Shown: positions 8,610 to 17,504 of the stretch, one piece after another
Position numbering within the stretch: position 1 is the stretch's first letter
How the letters are laid out: each line of letters opens with the position of its first letter
From: Paenibacillus plantarum
Lineage (GTDB): Bacteria; Bacillota; Bacilli; Paenibacillales; NBRC-103111
DNA length: 64,000 nucleotides
NCBI RefSeq assembly: GCF_013141695.1
Contig: NZ_WHNY01000060.1
Coordinates: forward strand, 186,001-250,000
Direction of reading: 5' to 3'
Position numbers and translations under genes: made by a program
The notes under the pieces: model-generated
What the model saw: only the letters and a program-made list of their open reading frames with translations
The model's database searches: none
Told to the model about the DNA's origin: nothing

Positions 8610-10970
8610 GTGAAGCTTCGTTTTTTTTGGCCCAAAAGAAAAAGTATTGTATTTACCTGGTTGTTATCCTACAGTGCCGTATTATTCGTGCCTATGCTGA
8701 TGAGCATTCTCATATACTCGCAGTCTAGTCATGCATTAAAAAGTGAAATTCATCGTGCAAATGATTCCTTATTGAAACAAGTCCGTTACACGATCGACAC
8801 GCAGTTCGATTTGATGAAACGGTTGAATATGGAAATTACTTGGAATGCTAAGTTACAAAGTCTGATGTACACGAATATACGAACCAATGATGATCAGTAT
8901 CTGGCTTTTCAACTAGTGAAAGAGTTTCGGATGTATCAAACCTCGTATGCGACGATCGATGAGTTCTATGTGACTTGGGATCAGGAGGCTTCGATTCTTC
9001 GTCCAGGCAATATGCGAGATCTGCATACAGCGTTTGATACGATTCACAATACGGGTACCCTCAGGTATGAACAATGGCTGGATACGATCCACCAAGCTAC
9101 GAATAACCAATTTCTGATCCTTCCCCGCGTTGATGCAGGTCCGTCTGCCACCTCCATCGCGTACATCACACATTTGCCTAAGGATCTGAATGGTAAGCAG
9201 ACAGGTACTGTCGTTGTGATGGCGGATAGGGAGCGGTTCGAGAAGGCAATCGAAAGCATTTCAGGGTTTAGCGGCGGGCAAATCGTCATCCTTAATCATG
9301 ACAATCAAGTTCTACTCTCCAATGTCCCTGTGACGGTGAATAAGAATCTCATTTTGGAGCAATTGCAGGATGAGGATAATGTGACGTATAAACCTTCGCA
9401 GGATGGAGAATCAGAGCTTTTCTATATTCAATCGTCGGTTTCTGATTTGAAATATGTATTGATCATTCCAAGCAGCATTTATTGGGAAAAAGCGGAGTAT
9501 GTCCGCAAGTTTACTTACATCAGCATACTGATCAGCTTATTCGGTGCAGCGGTGCTAACTTGGTTCTTTCTGCGCCGTAACTACTCACCGATCCAACGTT
9601 TGGTTCAATCGATTTCTGACAAAAATGCCTTCGAAGAACGTGCTGATGGAAATGAACTGCATTTCATTCAGAAAATGATCTCGCATACGCGGAACGAGAA
9701 AGATCAAATCGCACTGCAGCTGCAATCTCATCATCACGTGCTTCGTTCAAATATGTTAAATCGACTGTTGAAAGGGCGAATTGACTCGCTCGTTTCGTAT
9801 GAGGAAGCGTTCAAAACCTTTCATATGGATTTAATTTCGAATCATTTCGCGGTAATTCTGTTTGCGGTTGAGAATTCCGATAGTATATCTACGAATTTGC
9901 CAGGTATGGACATCAGTGAACGCAGAAAATTGATGCAGTTCATTATCACGAATGTCGTGGAAGAGCTCGTCGGTCATCGCCAGCATGCGGGTTATGTGGC
10001 TGAGATCGATGATATGATGGTTTGTTTGGTGAACTTTGCAGAAACGGACGCGGCAGAGCGGAAAGTTGATCTGGATTGGATAGCTGCAGAGGCACAGCGC
10101 TTCCTGACGCGGTTCCATATGGATTTAACGATCTCTATCAGCGGTGTTCACACTTCTTTAGTTGGCGTTGCCGAGGCTTATAGTGAAGCTTTGGACGCGA
10201 TGGAATATAAGATGGTTAGAGGGAAAAGAGAGATCATCACCTATGATGAGATCCGAATCGATACGGCTGATAAGCTGCAGCTGGGTTATTATTATCCGCT
10301 CCAAGTAGAGCAGCAAATTATTAATCTCATCAAAACAGGAGATATTGAGCAAGCCTCGGCTAGCATGAACGAGATCATGGGGCGCAATTTCGATAAGCCA
10401 CTAGTATCGCTGACGTTGGCCAGATGTCTTATCTTCAATCTTGTCGGCACGATGGTGAAAGCGATGAATGAGCTGGGGGACGGGACTACGCAGCCTTGGC
10501 TAGGGGACAACCCGTTATGGATGGATTCAATCATTGCCTGCGACACCATTCTGGAAATGCAGCAAGAGCTTCAGCTGTTGCTCCGAGAGGTATGTGCGTT
10601 TGCGGCTTCCAAGATAGAAGCGAACCAGACGAAAGAACGTACGGAAACCTTGCGTGAGCTCATCGCGAAAGTTATGCAATATATCGAGGAGCAATATCAA
10701 GACGCTAATCTGAATGTGAATACGATTGGTGAAAACTTTGCCTTAAGAGGCAGCTACGTATCCAAATTATTCAAGGATCAGACAGGTGAGGGTTTGCTCG
10801 ACTACATCACGAAATATCGCATTCAACAAGCGAAGAAGATGATCGGCTATAAGCAAGATTCGATATCGGAGATCGCGCGGCTAGTTGGCTATAATGAAGT
10901 GGCGACTTTTATTCGTGTTTTCAAGAAATACGAGGGAATAACACCTGGGAAATATAAGGAAATGAACTGA
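8610..10970 (+). CDS. Membrane-anchored AraC-family sensor-regulator (YesS-like)
   Basis: A 786-residue protein with an N-terminal helix (about 15-37), an extracytoplasmic sensor region of about 260 residues, a second helix near 300-320 and a C-terminal AraC DNA-binding domain (about 690-786) ending in the family pattern FIRVFKKYEGITPGKYKE. This is the layout of YesS-type regulators that sit beside LplAB/YtcP importers in Paenibacillaceae and control them. GTG at 8610 is placed by GGGAGGAG. It lies between the permeases and the second binding protein, so it likely senses the imported sugar or its binding protein. Confidence 0.92.
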   Translation: MKLRFFWPKRKSIVFTWLLSYSAVLFVPMLMSILIYSQSSHALKSEIHRANDSLLKQVRYTIDTQFDLMKRLNMEITWNAKLQSLMYTNIRTNDDQYLAFQLVKEFRMYQTSYATIDEFYVTWDQEASILRPGNMRDLHTAFDTIHNTGTLRYEQWLDTIHQATNNQFLILPRVDAGPSATSIAYITHLPKDLNGKQTGTVVVMADRERFEKAIESISGFSGGQIVILNHDNQVLLSNVPVTVNKNLILEQLQDEDNVTYKPSQDGESELFYIQSSVSDLKYVLIIPSSIYWEKAEYVRKFTYISILISLFGAAVLTWFFLRRNYSPIQRLVQSISDKNAFEERADGNELHFIQKMISHTRNEKDQIALQLQSHHHVLRSNMLNRLLKGRIDSLVSYEEAFKTFHMDLISNHFAVILFAVENSDSISTNLPGMDISERRKLMQFIITNVVEELVGHRQHAGYVAEIDDMMVCLVNFAETDAAERKVDLDWIAAEAQRFLTRFHMDLTISISGVHTSLVGVAEAYSEALDAMEYKMVRGKREIITYDEIRIDTADKLQLGYYYPLQVEQQIINLIKTGDIEQASASMNEIMGRNFDKPLVSLTLARCLIFNLVGTMVKAMNELGDGTTQPWLGDNPLWMDSIIACDTILEMQQELQLLLREVCAFAASKIEANQTKERTETLRELIAKVMQYIEEQYQDANLNVNTIGENFALRGSYVSKLFKDQTGEGLLDYITKYRIQQAKKMIGYKQDSISEIARLVGYNEVATFIRVFKKYEGITPGKYKEMN

Positions 10971-11007
10971 TGAGGATCGAACGATCAGATGCGGGGAGGG
11001 AAACAGA

Positions 11008-12633
11008 GTGAGCAGACGAGCTGGCAGTAAGATGCTAGTACTTCTAGGTATAATCACCCTTGGGCTGACGGCATGCTCATCTGAGAGCCCAACGACGCTT
11101 ACGACACCGTCAGGGCAGCCTACAGCTACGGTTAAGGATAAGGAGCAGTCTCAGCCAGCAGCTACGAAAATGACCTATTGGTCAGAGTTGAATGGGAATG
11201 CCGCGAGTGTGAAAGCGAAATTCAAGGATATTCCTTTTTTCCAAGAATGGCAGAAGCGAACTGGTGTTCAGCTTTCCTTCATACAGCCGTCAGCCAATCA
11301 GGCTAAGGAAGCGATGAATGTCTTATTAGCCTCTGGCGACTTGCCTGATATGATGGAGTACGAGTGGGACAGCTTCCCTGGCGGGCCTGAAAAGGCGATC
11401 AAAGATGGTTATATTTTGAGATTGAATGAGGTCATTGATAAGTATGCGCCTAATCTGAAGCAGTACTTAAAGGAAAATCCCGAAATCGATAAGCAAATTC
11501 GAACCGATGACGGCAGCTATTACGTTTTCCCTTTTATCCGTGGTGATGATAAGCTTCGTACCTATCAAGGGCCCATCATCCGTCAGGATTGGCTTAACGA
11601 GCTCGGGTTAGAGATCCCAACCACGATTGAGGAATGGCATACGGTGCTCAAGGCGTTCAAGGAGAAAAAGGGAATTGCTGCTCCGTTGACATTTCTAGGC
11701 GTGCCGAATCCGCTGTTCGGGATTGAGGGTGGCGCTTTTGTAGGCGCTTATGGGATTCGCAAAGGCTTCTATCAGGATCATGGTGAGGTCAAGTACGGTC
11801 CCATGGAGAAGGGCTACCAAGATTTCTTAGCTACGTTCCGAGGGTGGTATGAGGAAGGATTAATTGATAAGAATATCGCTTCCGTGGATACCAAAACGAT
11901 GGACTCCAATATGGTAACAGGGCGAAGCGGAGCGACGATTTGGAATGCGGGGGCAGGTATTGGGAAATGGCAGCCGATTGTCGAGGAGAAAAACAAATCT
12001 GCTTTGTTTGCTGCAGCCCCTTACCCCGTCTTGCATAAAGGGGAGAAGCCTAAATTTGGGCAGAAGAGCTACGCTTATGTCGGTACCGGTGGAGTAGCTA
12101 TTTCAAGTAATAGTAAACATGCGGCAGAGGCAGCCAAGCTGCTTGATTACGGCTATAGCGACGAAGGGCATATGCTCTTTAATTTCGGGATTGAAGGAAC
12201 GAGCTACACGCTGGTAGACGGCTATCCGACCTATACGGATTGGATCCTGCGGAATCCAGACAAGCTGGCACCTTCGCAAGCTTTGTCGAAGTATACGAGA
12301 GCAAGCTATTTTGGGCCGTTTGTGCAGGATGCTCGGTATGTGGAGCAATATTACACCTTGCCTGAGCAAAGGAAAGCTATTGGCATCTGGGCGGATACGC
12401 AAGTTGAATCGTACACGTTACCGCAAATTCCGAAGACGGAGCTTGAGAGTGCTGAATTTTCTTCGATTATGATGGATGTGATGACACTCGTCGATGAGAT
12501 GTCTCTGAAGATTATTCTCGGTGTCGAGCCGCTTGATGCGTTCGATAGCTACGTTAGTAAAATGAAAGCGTCCAAAATTGATCGAGCGATTGAGATCCAA
12601 AAGTTAGCGTTAAATCGCTATGAGAAGCGTTGA
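11008..12633 (+). CDS. Carbohydrate ABC transporter substrate-binding lipoprotein 2
   Basis: A 541-residue lipoprotein (lipobox LTAC) starting at GTG behind GGGGAGGG. It is clearly paralogous to the lipoprotein at 4913: shared segments include FFQEWQKRTGV, AKEAMNVLLASGDLPDM, FPGGPEKAIKDGYIL and the C-terminal RAIEIQ..ALNRY.KR. It is 37 bp downstream of the regulator, and the operon has only one permease pair, so two binding proteins probably feed the same channel with different ligands, or one is a sensor partner of the regulator (inference). Confidence 0.93.
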   Translation: MSRRAGSKMLVLLGIITLGLTACSSESPTTLTTPSGQPTATVKDKEQSQPAATKMTYWSELNGNAASVKAKFKDIPFFQEWQKRTGVQLSFIQPSANQAKEAMNVLLASGDLPDMMEYEWDSFPGGPEKAIKDGYILRLNEVIDKYAPNLKQYLKENPEIDKQIRTDDGSYYVFPFIRGDDKLRTYQGPIIRQDWLNELGLEIPTTIEEWHTVLKAFKEKKGIAAPLTFLGVPNPLFGIEGGAFVGAYGIRKGFYQDHGEVKYGPMEKGYQDFLATFRGWYEEGLIDKNIASVDTKTMDSNMVTGRSGATIWNAGAGIGKWQPIVEEKNKSALFAAAPYPVLHKGEKPKFGQKSYAYVGTGGVAISSNSKHAAEAAKLLDYGYSDEGHMLFNFGIEGTSYTLVDGYPTYTDWILRNPDKLAPSQALSKYTRASYFGPFVQDARYVEQYYTLPEQRKAIGIWADTQVESYTLPQIPKTELESAEFSSIMMDVMTLVDEMSLKIILGVEPLDAFDSYVSKMKASKIDRAIEIQKLALNRYEKR

Positions 12634-12650
12634 TGGCTTCTCTTTTTTTT
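12622..12650 (+). terminator. Rho-independent terminator overlapping the lipoprotein stop
   Basis: GAGAAGC pairs with GCTTCTC across a seven-base loop, followed by eight T residues. The left arm lies inside the last codons of the gene. Confidence 0.88.
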
Positions 12651-12737
12651 GTTCATGTGAAGAAAAATTCATTGTTTTTCCATTTTCATGTAAAATAGTG
12701 TACGTAAGCAATTTCGTGAGGGAAGGCAGGTCAATTG

Positions 12738-13643
12738 ATGACATACCCTTTGATTGTACAAGACGTATCGAAGCAATACGGGGATAAAACCGCCGTGAAT
12801 CGCATTGGGCTGCAAGTGAAGCAAGGAGAAATTTATGGCTTGCTAGGCGCAAATGGGGCCGGCAAAACGACAACGATGCGAATGGTACTCGGACTTATTT
12901 ACCCAGATGAAGGAAATATACGGTGGAACGGGCAGGGGTATCGGGAAGAACTTCGAAGCTTAATGGGCTATTTGCCTGAAGAGCGTGGCCTGTATCCCAA
13001 AGTGAAAATAAGTGAGCAAATCGTGTACTTAGCCGAGCTTCGGGGAATGAAACGTAGTGAAGCAGATCGCAGTTTGAAGATGTGGTTGGAACGGTTCGAG
13101 GTTCCGGATTATTACAACCGTAAGGTTGAGGAGTTGTCCAAAGGGAACCAGCAGAAGATTCAATTTATTGCCGCGGTTATTCACAATCCCGATATCCTCA
13201 TTCTGGATGAAGCTTTCAGTGGACTCGATCCAGTGAATGTAGAATTGCTGAAGAAAACGGTGAAAAGCCTGCGCGACGAGGGGAAAACGATTTTATTTTC
13301 CAGCCATCGGATGGATCATGTGGAGGAGCTCTGTGAGAATATCTGCATTTTGCATCGCTCGAACACCATTCTTCAAGGCAGTCTGAAGGATATTAAGGCG
13401 AGCTTCCCGAAGGAAAGAGTCATTCTCGAGACAGAGACGAGCTTGACTGGGTTAGAGGAGCTTCCAGGCGTGACCTCTGTGAACAAAGGGCATAACGGGT
13501 ACGAGCTTCGCATCGCGCATCCAGAAGCAGCGCAGAGCATTCTTCAATACGCTATGGAACGGTCATCTGTTCAGCGGTTTCAAATCATGGAGCCGACCCT
13601 GAATGAAATATTTATCCAGAAGGTGGGGAACAGCCATGAATAG
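12738..13643 (+). CDS. ABC exporter ATP-binding protein, NatA-like
   Basis: A 301-residue ATPase with Walker A GANGAGKTT near residue 38, an LSKGNQQKIQ signature near 132, Walker B ILILDEAFSGLDP near 155 and a C-terminal extension of about 80 residues typical of NatA/YhaQ-type exporters. The cognate ABC-2 permease overlaps its end by 8 bp. NatAB-type pairs export Na+ or small toxic compounds; the substrate here cannot be read from sequence. ATG 12738 and TTG 12735 are adjacent alternative starts. Confidence 0.92.
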   Translation: MTYPLIVQDVSKQYGDKTAVNRIGLQVKQGEIYGLLGANGAGKTTTMRMVLGLIYPDEGNIRWNGQGYREELRSLMGYLPEERGLYPKVKISEQIVYLAELRGMKRSEADRSLKMWLERFEVPDYYNRKVEELSKGNQQKIQFIAAVIHNPDILILDEAFSGLDPVNVELLKKTVKSLRDEGKTILFSSHRMDHVEELCENICILHRSNTILQGSLKDIKASFPKERVILETETSLTGLEELPGVTSVNKGHNGYELRIAHPEAAQSILQYAMERSSVQRFQIMEPTLNEIFIQKVGNSHE

Positions 13644-14919
13644 GATTTTAACGGTGATCAAATTTACCTATATGACGCGTTTCCGCATGAAATCCTTCCG
13701 CATTATGACGCTGATATTGATGATTGTCTTATCTGTCTTATTCCATCTTCCCGCCATTATCAGTCAATTATCTTCAGATGAACCTACTAAGATCGGGGTT
13801 TTCGGTACTAGTCAAGCTGTCATAGCTGGCAAACTGACCGCCTTTTACAATAATCAACCGAAACCAGATATTCTCATTGTGCCACTACCGGATGGAGGCA
13901 GCGCAGCAGCGAATGAAGCCTATGGGAAGCAGCAAATCGCGGATAAAAAGATTAAAGGCTTCTTGGAGATTGCCGATGCGAAGCAAGGCGGATTTCCTAA
14001 GGTGATCTATAAATCCAAAGGTACGATGGAGTTTTCATTGAAAAATAAGCTCCAAACGACGCTCCACCTCATCAAAACGGATATCGTCTTGCAAGGTGCA
14101 GGCCTGTCGGATGCGGTAAAAACGGATCTTCAAACGCCAGTGTCCCTGGAGACCGTACAAATTTCAACAACAGATCAAGCAGCTGCAGGTAAAACAGAGT
14201 CGCAAATCGCGATTTCCTATGCACTCGTGTATGTCATGTTATTTCTCTTGTATATGGGCGTAATTGGCTTCGGAAACTTGGTCGCTACAGAGATTACAGC
14301 GGAGAAGAGCACGCGTGTTATGGAATTGTTAATAACAAGTGTCTCACCGCTTAAGCAGATGTTTGGTAAAATTATCGGGGTTTGCTTGCTTGCGTTAACG
14401 CAAATTGGGTTGTTGATTGCGGTCGGCGCCGTTAATCTAAGCTTGAGTGGCAGCTCTTCTATGATCACTGATTTGCACTTAAGCTGGCAAGATTTGCAGC
14501 TAGCGCTCATTGTGTACTTTTTGATCTTTTATTTGCTTGGCTTCTTCATCTACGCCACGGTTTTTGCAGCTGTCGGTTCGCTTGTGAGTCGAACAGAGGA
14601 TGTGGGGCAAGCGATTATGCCAGTTACCCTCGTCATTGTAGCGGCCTTCATGATTGCGATCTTCGGGCTGAATCAGCCGAATGCGGGCTTCGTAGTCACG
14701 ATGTCCTTCGTGCCTTTCTTCTCACCACTCATCATGTTCCTGCGGATTGGGATGAGTACGCCGCCATTCTGGCAAATCGCGATCTCGATTGCGATTCAGT
14801 TGGCGTCGATCGGCGCGATGGCTTGGCTTGCGGCGAAGATCTACCGTACTGGTGTGTTGATGTACGGCAAGCGGCCTACATTGAAGGAGCTGCGTAAGGC
14901 GATGCGGGCGTATCGGTAG
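13636..14919 (+). CDS. ABC-2 type exporter permease, NatB-like
   Basis: A 427-residue permease: one N-terminal helix, a large extracytoplasmic domain of about 160 residues, then five to six helices. FGNLVATEITAEKSTRVMELLITSVSP is interrupted by the conserved ABC-2 motif EKSTRVMELL found in NatB/YhaP proteins. The ATG at 13636 lies inside the end of the ATPase gene, behind AGGTGGGG. An earlier in-frame start at 13603 lacks a ribosome binding site. Confidence 0.92.
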   Translation: MNRILTVIKFTYMTRFRMKSFRIMTLILMIVLSVLFHLPAIISQLSSDEPTKIGVFGTSQAVIAGKLTAFYNNQPKPDILIVPLPDGGSAAANEAYGKQQIADKKIKGFLEIADAKQGGFPKVIYKSKGTMEFSLKNKLQTTLHLIKTDIVLQGAGLSDAVKTDLQTPVSLETVQISTTDQAAAGKTESQIAISYALVYVMLFLLYMGVIGFGNLVATEITAEKSTRVMELLITSVSPLKQMFGKIIGVCLLALTQIGLLIAVGAVNLSLSGSSSMITDLHLSWQDLQLALIVYFLIFYLLGFFIYATVFAAVGSLVSRTEDVGQAIMPVTLVIVAAFMIAIFGLNQPNAGFVVTMSFVPFFSPLIMFLRIGMSTPPFWQIAISIAIQLASIGAMAWLAAKIYRTGVLMYGKRPTLKELRKAMRAYR

Positions 14920-14939
14920 GCAGTAACCCAATAAAGCTG

Positions 14940-15011
14940 TGAGCAACGGTTATAAGTGAGACTGATTTGGTCGATAAATGAGACAAATTTAGGTATATGT
15001 TTGAGACTTAA
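14940..15011 (+). repeat. 3'-end repeat element, copy C
   Basis: About 20 bp after the NatB stop the sequence GAGCAACGGTTATAAGTGAGAC occurs in two blocks, followed by two further TGAGAC-containing units spaced 22-23 bp apart. The same core (GAG[T/C]AACGGTTATAA) followed by [T/G]TGAGACT occurs in inverted orientation at 34217-34289 and 41602-41674. In all three places it lies 3' of a gene and points the same way as that gene. Confidence 0.6.
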
Positions 15012-15012
15012 T

Positions 15013-15056
15013 AAAGAAGATAGATGAATCAATCCGTTGATACATCTATCTTCTTT
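15013..15056 (+). terminator. Long hairpin, probable terminator
   Basis: AAAGAAGATAGATG pairs with CATCTATCTTCTTT, and the inner AATCAA/TTGAT extends the stem. There is no long T-run after the right arm, but the AT-rich ends make it usable in both directions. Confidence 0.6.
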
Positions 15057-15093
15057 GCTGTGTCCTACCGTGCCGTACGGAAAGAGCAGGATC

Positions 15094-15224
15094 ATGTTTG
15101 ATGAAAAATTGAGTCAATTTGAAACATTGGATGCCGTTTATGCGGCTTTTACAATTACAATTATTTCTTCAATACGTTTAAGAAAAAGGTCGGTACGACT
15201 CCTGGGCAATATTTGAAAAAATAA
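15094..15224 (+). pseudogene. Remnant of an AraC-family regulator gene
   Basis: Two short pieces are recognisable. Frame 1 from 15094 reads FDEKLSQFETLDAVYAAF, matching the region before the HTH in large AraC regulators (compare GKFETLDEVKVQYHDLLGE in the gene at 27361). A different frame from 15153 to 15224 reads YNYFFNTFKKKVGTTPGQYLKK and stop, which is the classic AraC C-terminus. The DNA-binding helices between are missing, so this is an internal deletion plus frameshift of a former regulator gene. Confidence 0.65.
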
Positions 15225-15244
15225 TAGTGAGCGGTAATTGGGAA

Positions 15245-15290
15245 AGCATGCTTAATCAGTGAAATCATTCATTGATTAAGCATGCTATTT
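15245..15290 (+). terminator. Terminator-like hairpin after the AraC remnant
   Basis: A 14-bp perfect stem AGCATGCTTAATCA / TGATTAAGCATGCT with a 14-base loop is followed by ATTTT. It probably ended the lost regulator's transcript. Confidence 0.7.
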
Positions 15291-15374
15291 TCCGTGAAAA
15301 GAATTCAGGGCTGGTTTGTCACGCCCCCCACATTCACGTTTTAAAGAAGGTCAACTTCTTATATGCGAAAATCG

Positions 15375-15479
15375 GCTATATACAATTTCGCCCAAGCAGC
15401 GCTGTAACTGGATAATCGTATACCGAAGAGAAACTTGTGTATGGCATTTCCTCCCGCGTTCCGTTTGAATTAGAGCTAG
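15375..15479 (+). promoter_or_regulatory. Duplicated leader region, copy 1 (before the permease operon)
   Basis: About 105 bp here match 25315-25419 at nearly the same length. Shared blocks include TATATACAATTT, AACTGGAT[A/T]ATCGTATACC, AACTTGTGTAT, CATCTCCTCC-like and TGAATTAGAGCTAG. The permease start is 37 bp downstream. I see no convincing sigma-A pair in it, so an activator-dependent promoter bound by the AraC regulator encoded at 27361 is the simplest reading (inference). Confidence 0.6.
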
Positions 15480-15516
15480 AAAAACTTTCATAATTTGCGG
15501 ATAAGGAGAAAAGCAG

Positions 15517-16488
15517 ATGAAGCCTCACATGGAAACAAAAAAAGCAAAATATCAGCAAGCTGCTGCGGTTCGTACAAAGGAGGAAAGGCTCCGAAGGCGA
15601 CGACGCTTCAACATGAACGTCCCCCTTATGATCATGTTTGCACCGATTTTGGTTTACTTCATCACTTTCAAATACATCCCGATGGGGGGACTGATTATTG
15701 CCTTCAAGAACTACAACTTAGCTGACGGCATTCTTCACAGCCCTTGGACGGGCTTGGATAACTTCCGGCTACTATTCAACAGTCCGATGATGCTTACCAT
15801 TATCAAGAACACGTTTTTTATAAGCGTGCTGACCATCGTGGTCTCGTTTCCCTTTCCGATTATTTTGGCGATCCTGCTGAACGAAATCAGGCGCATGTTC
15901 TATAAGCGTGTCATCCAGACACTTGTTTATTTGCCGCATTTTTTGAACTGGGTCATCGTTGGCTCGTTCATCGTCCTGATCTTTGCTCAGGAACAGGGGA
16001 TTATCAATAAACTAATTAGTGCATTGGGCTGGGAAAAGATACAGTTTCTGTATAATAAGTCGTCCTGGCTCAGCATTTATCTCGGTTCGGGGATTTGGAG
16101 GGGAGTTGGATTCGGGGCAATCATCTATTTGGCGGCGCTCGCCAATATCGATCCGAGCTTGTACGAATCGTCGAGTATGGACGGTGCCAATAAGTTGAGA
16201 CAAATCTGGCATATTACGCTGCCGGGCATTACGCCGGTCATTATTCTTATGCTGATTCTCTCGATGGAGAATGTGATGGATGTCGGATTCGATCAAATAT
16301 ATGTGCTCAAAAATCCAATGGTTAGCGATATTTCCAATGTCATCAGCGTGTGGAGTTATGAAGTCGGTCTCGGGCGCGGCCAATTCAGTTTAACGACCGC
16401 TCTAGGATTTTTCACCTCTTCAGTCGGGCTGGTTCTTGTGCTAATCACGAACAAAATTGCCCGTAAATTCGACCAGGGACTCTGGTAA
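15517..16488 (+). CDS. Carbohydrate ABC transporter permease, LplB/YteP type (polysaccharide locus)
   Basis: A 323-residue six-helix permease with a basic N-terminal tail. ESSSMDGANKLRQIWHITLPG is its EAA loop, and FKNYNLADGILHSPWTGLDNFRLLF is typical of the LplB branch. The start has AAGGAG seven bases upstream. It opens the GC-richer operon, is followed 13 bp later by its partner permease and lacks an adjacent ATPase, which again implies a shared MsmX-type ATPase. The cognate binding lipoprotein is probably the one at 25523. Confidence 0.93.
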   Translation: MKPHMETKKAKYQQAAAVRTKEERLRRRRRFNMNVPLMIMFAPILVYFITFKYIPMGGLIIAFKNYNLADGILHSPWTGLDNFRLLFNSPMMLTIIKNTFFISVLTIVVSFPFPIILAILLNEIRRMFYKRVIQTLVYLPHFLNWVIVGSFIVLIFAQEQGIINKLISALGWEKIQFLYNKSSWLSIYLGSGIWRGVGFGAIIYLAALANIDPSLYESSSMDGANKLRQIWHITLPGITPVIILMLILSMENVMDVGFDQIYVLKNPMVSDISNVISVWSYEVGLGRGQFSLTTALGFFTSSVGLVLVLITNKIARKFDQGLW

Positions 16489-16501
16489 AAGGAGAATCGA
16501 C

Positions 16502-17383
16502 ATGAAGCCTACATTCGGCGAAAAAATCTTCTATGGCTTTAACTATGTGTTGCTCGGTATATTCGGTATCAGTTGTATCCTGCCGATTATCCATATCCTA
16601 TCCCTCTCTTTAAGTTCGGAGCATGCCATCCTCTCCGGATTTGTTGGGTTGTGGCCGGTCGGTTTCACCCTGGATTCGTATAAGCTGCTGATCGAGGGAA
16701 CGAGAATCGTGCATGCGTTTAAAAATAGCGTCCAGATTACCGTCGTCGGAACGATACTGAATTTGGTATTCACCATTCTTGCGGCGTACCCGCTATCACG
16801 CACTTATTTTTACTACCGGAAACCTTTAACCTTAATGATTCTCTTCACTATGTTATTCTCCGCCGGACTCATTCCGAGCTATCTGCTGGTCAAAAGCTTG
16901 GGACTGGTGAATACATACGGCGCTTTATGGATACCCGGTCTTGTCGGGGTGTACCATTTGCTTGTCCTGAAAACCTTTTTCGAGAATATTCCGGGCGAGC
17001 TGGAGGACGCGGCGCGGATCGACGGATGCAGTGAAACCCGATTGATTATGCAAATCATGCTGCCTCTGTCGATGCCTGTGATAGCCACGCTCATCTTGTT
17101 CTCCGCCGTCGGCCATTGGAATTCGTTTTTTAGCGTCATGATTTATATTAACTCTTCCGAAAAGCATAATTTGACGGTGTTGGTGCAGCAGATGATCATG
17201 AACAACCAGCTAGCCCAACAGGTTACGGAAGGACGTTTGAGCGATGACATGATGGAGTCCGTCACTCCGCAGTCGATACAATCGGCAGGCGTCATTGCCA
17301 TGATCGTTCCGATGTTAATCGTCTACCCGTTTTTACAAAAATATTTCGTCAAAGGCGTCATGATCGGGTCGATCAAAGGGTAG
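16502..17383 (+). CDS. Carbohydrate ABC transporter permease, YtcP type (polysaccharide locus)
   Basis: A 293-residue partner permease with six helices, EAA loop EDAARIDGCSETRLIMQIMLPLS and the YtcP-type end FLQKYFVKGVMIGSIKG. ATG 16502 has AAAGGAG nine bases upstream; an earlier in-frame TTG inside the preceding gene has none. It forms a heterodimeric channel with the product of 15517-16488. Confidence 0.94.
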   Translation: MKPTFGEKIFYGFNYVLLGIFGISCILPIIHILSLSLSSEHAILSGFVGLWPVGFTLDSYKLLIEGTRIVHAFKNSVQITVVGTILNLVFTILAAYPLSRTYFYYRKPLTLMILFTMLFSAGLIPSYLLVKSLGLVNTYGALWIPGLVGVYHLLVLKTFFENIPGELEDAARIDGCSETRLIMQIMLPLSMPVIATLILFSAVGHWNSFFSVMIYINSSEKHNLTVLVQQMIMNNQLAQQVTEGRLSDDMMESVTPQSIQSAGVIAMIVPMLIVYPFLQKYFVKGVMIGSIKG

Positions 17384-17504
17384 AGGGTTCGGCCGCAGTG
17401 AATTTGCTGAAAGGGGGAATGGAAGGACTATCATGCAGAATGGATGATGCAAAGTTGTGAGGCGGAATTTCCTTGTTTATCCCAATTATGAAGGAGGAAT
17501 CAAT

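Noticed and set aside
14920..15516. Insertion sequence explaining the AraC deletion
   Set aside because: No transposase coding trace, terminal inverted repeats or target duplication were seen; only repeat copy C, two hairpins and the leader.
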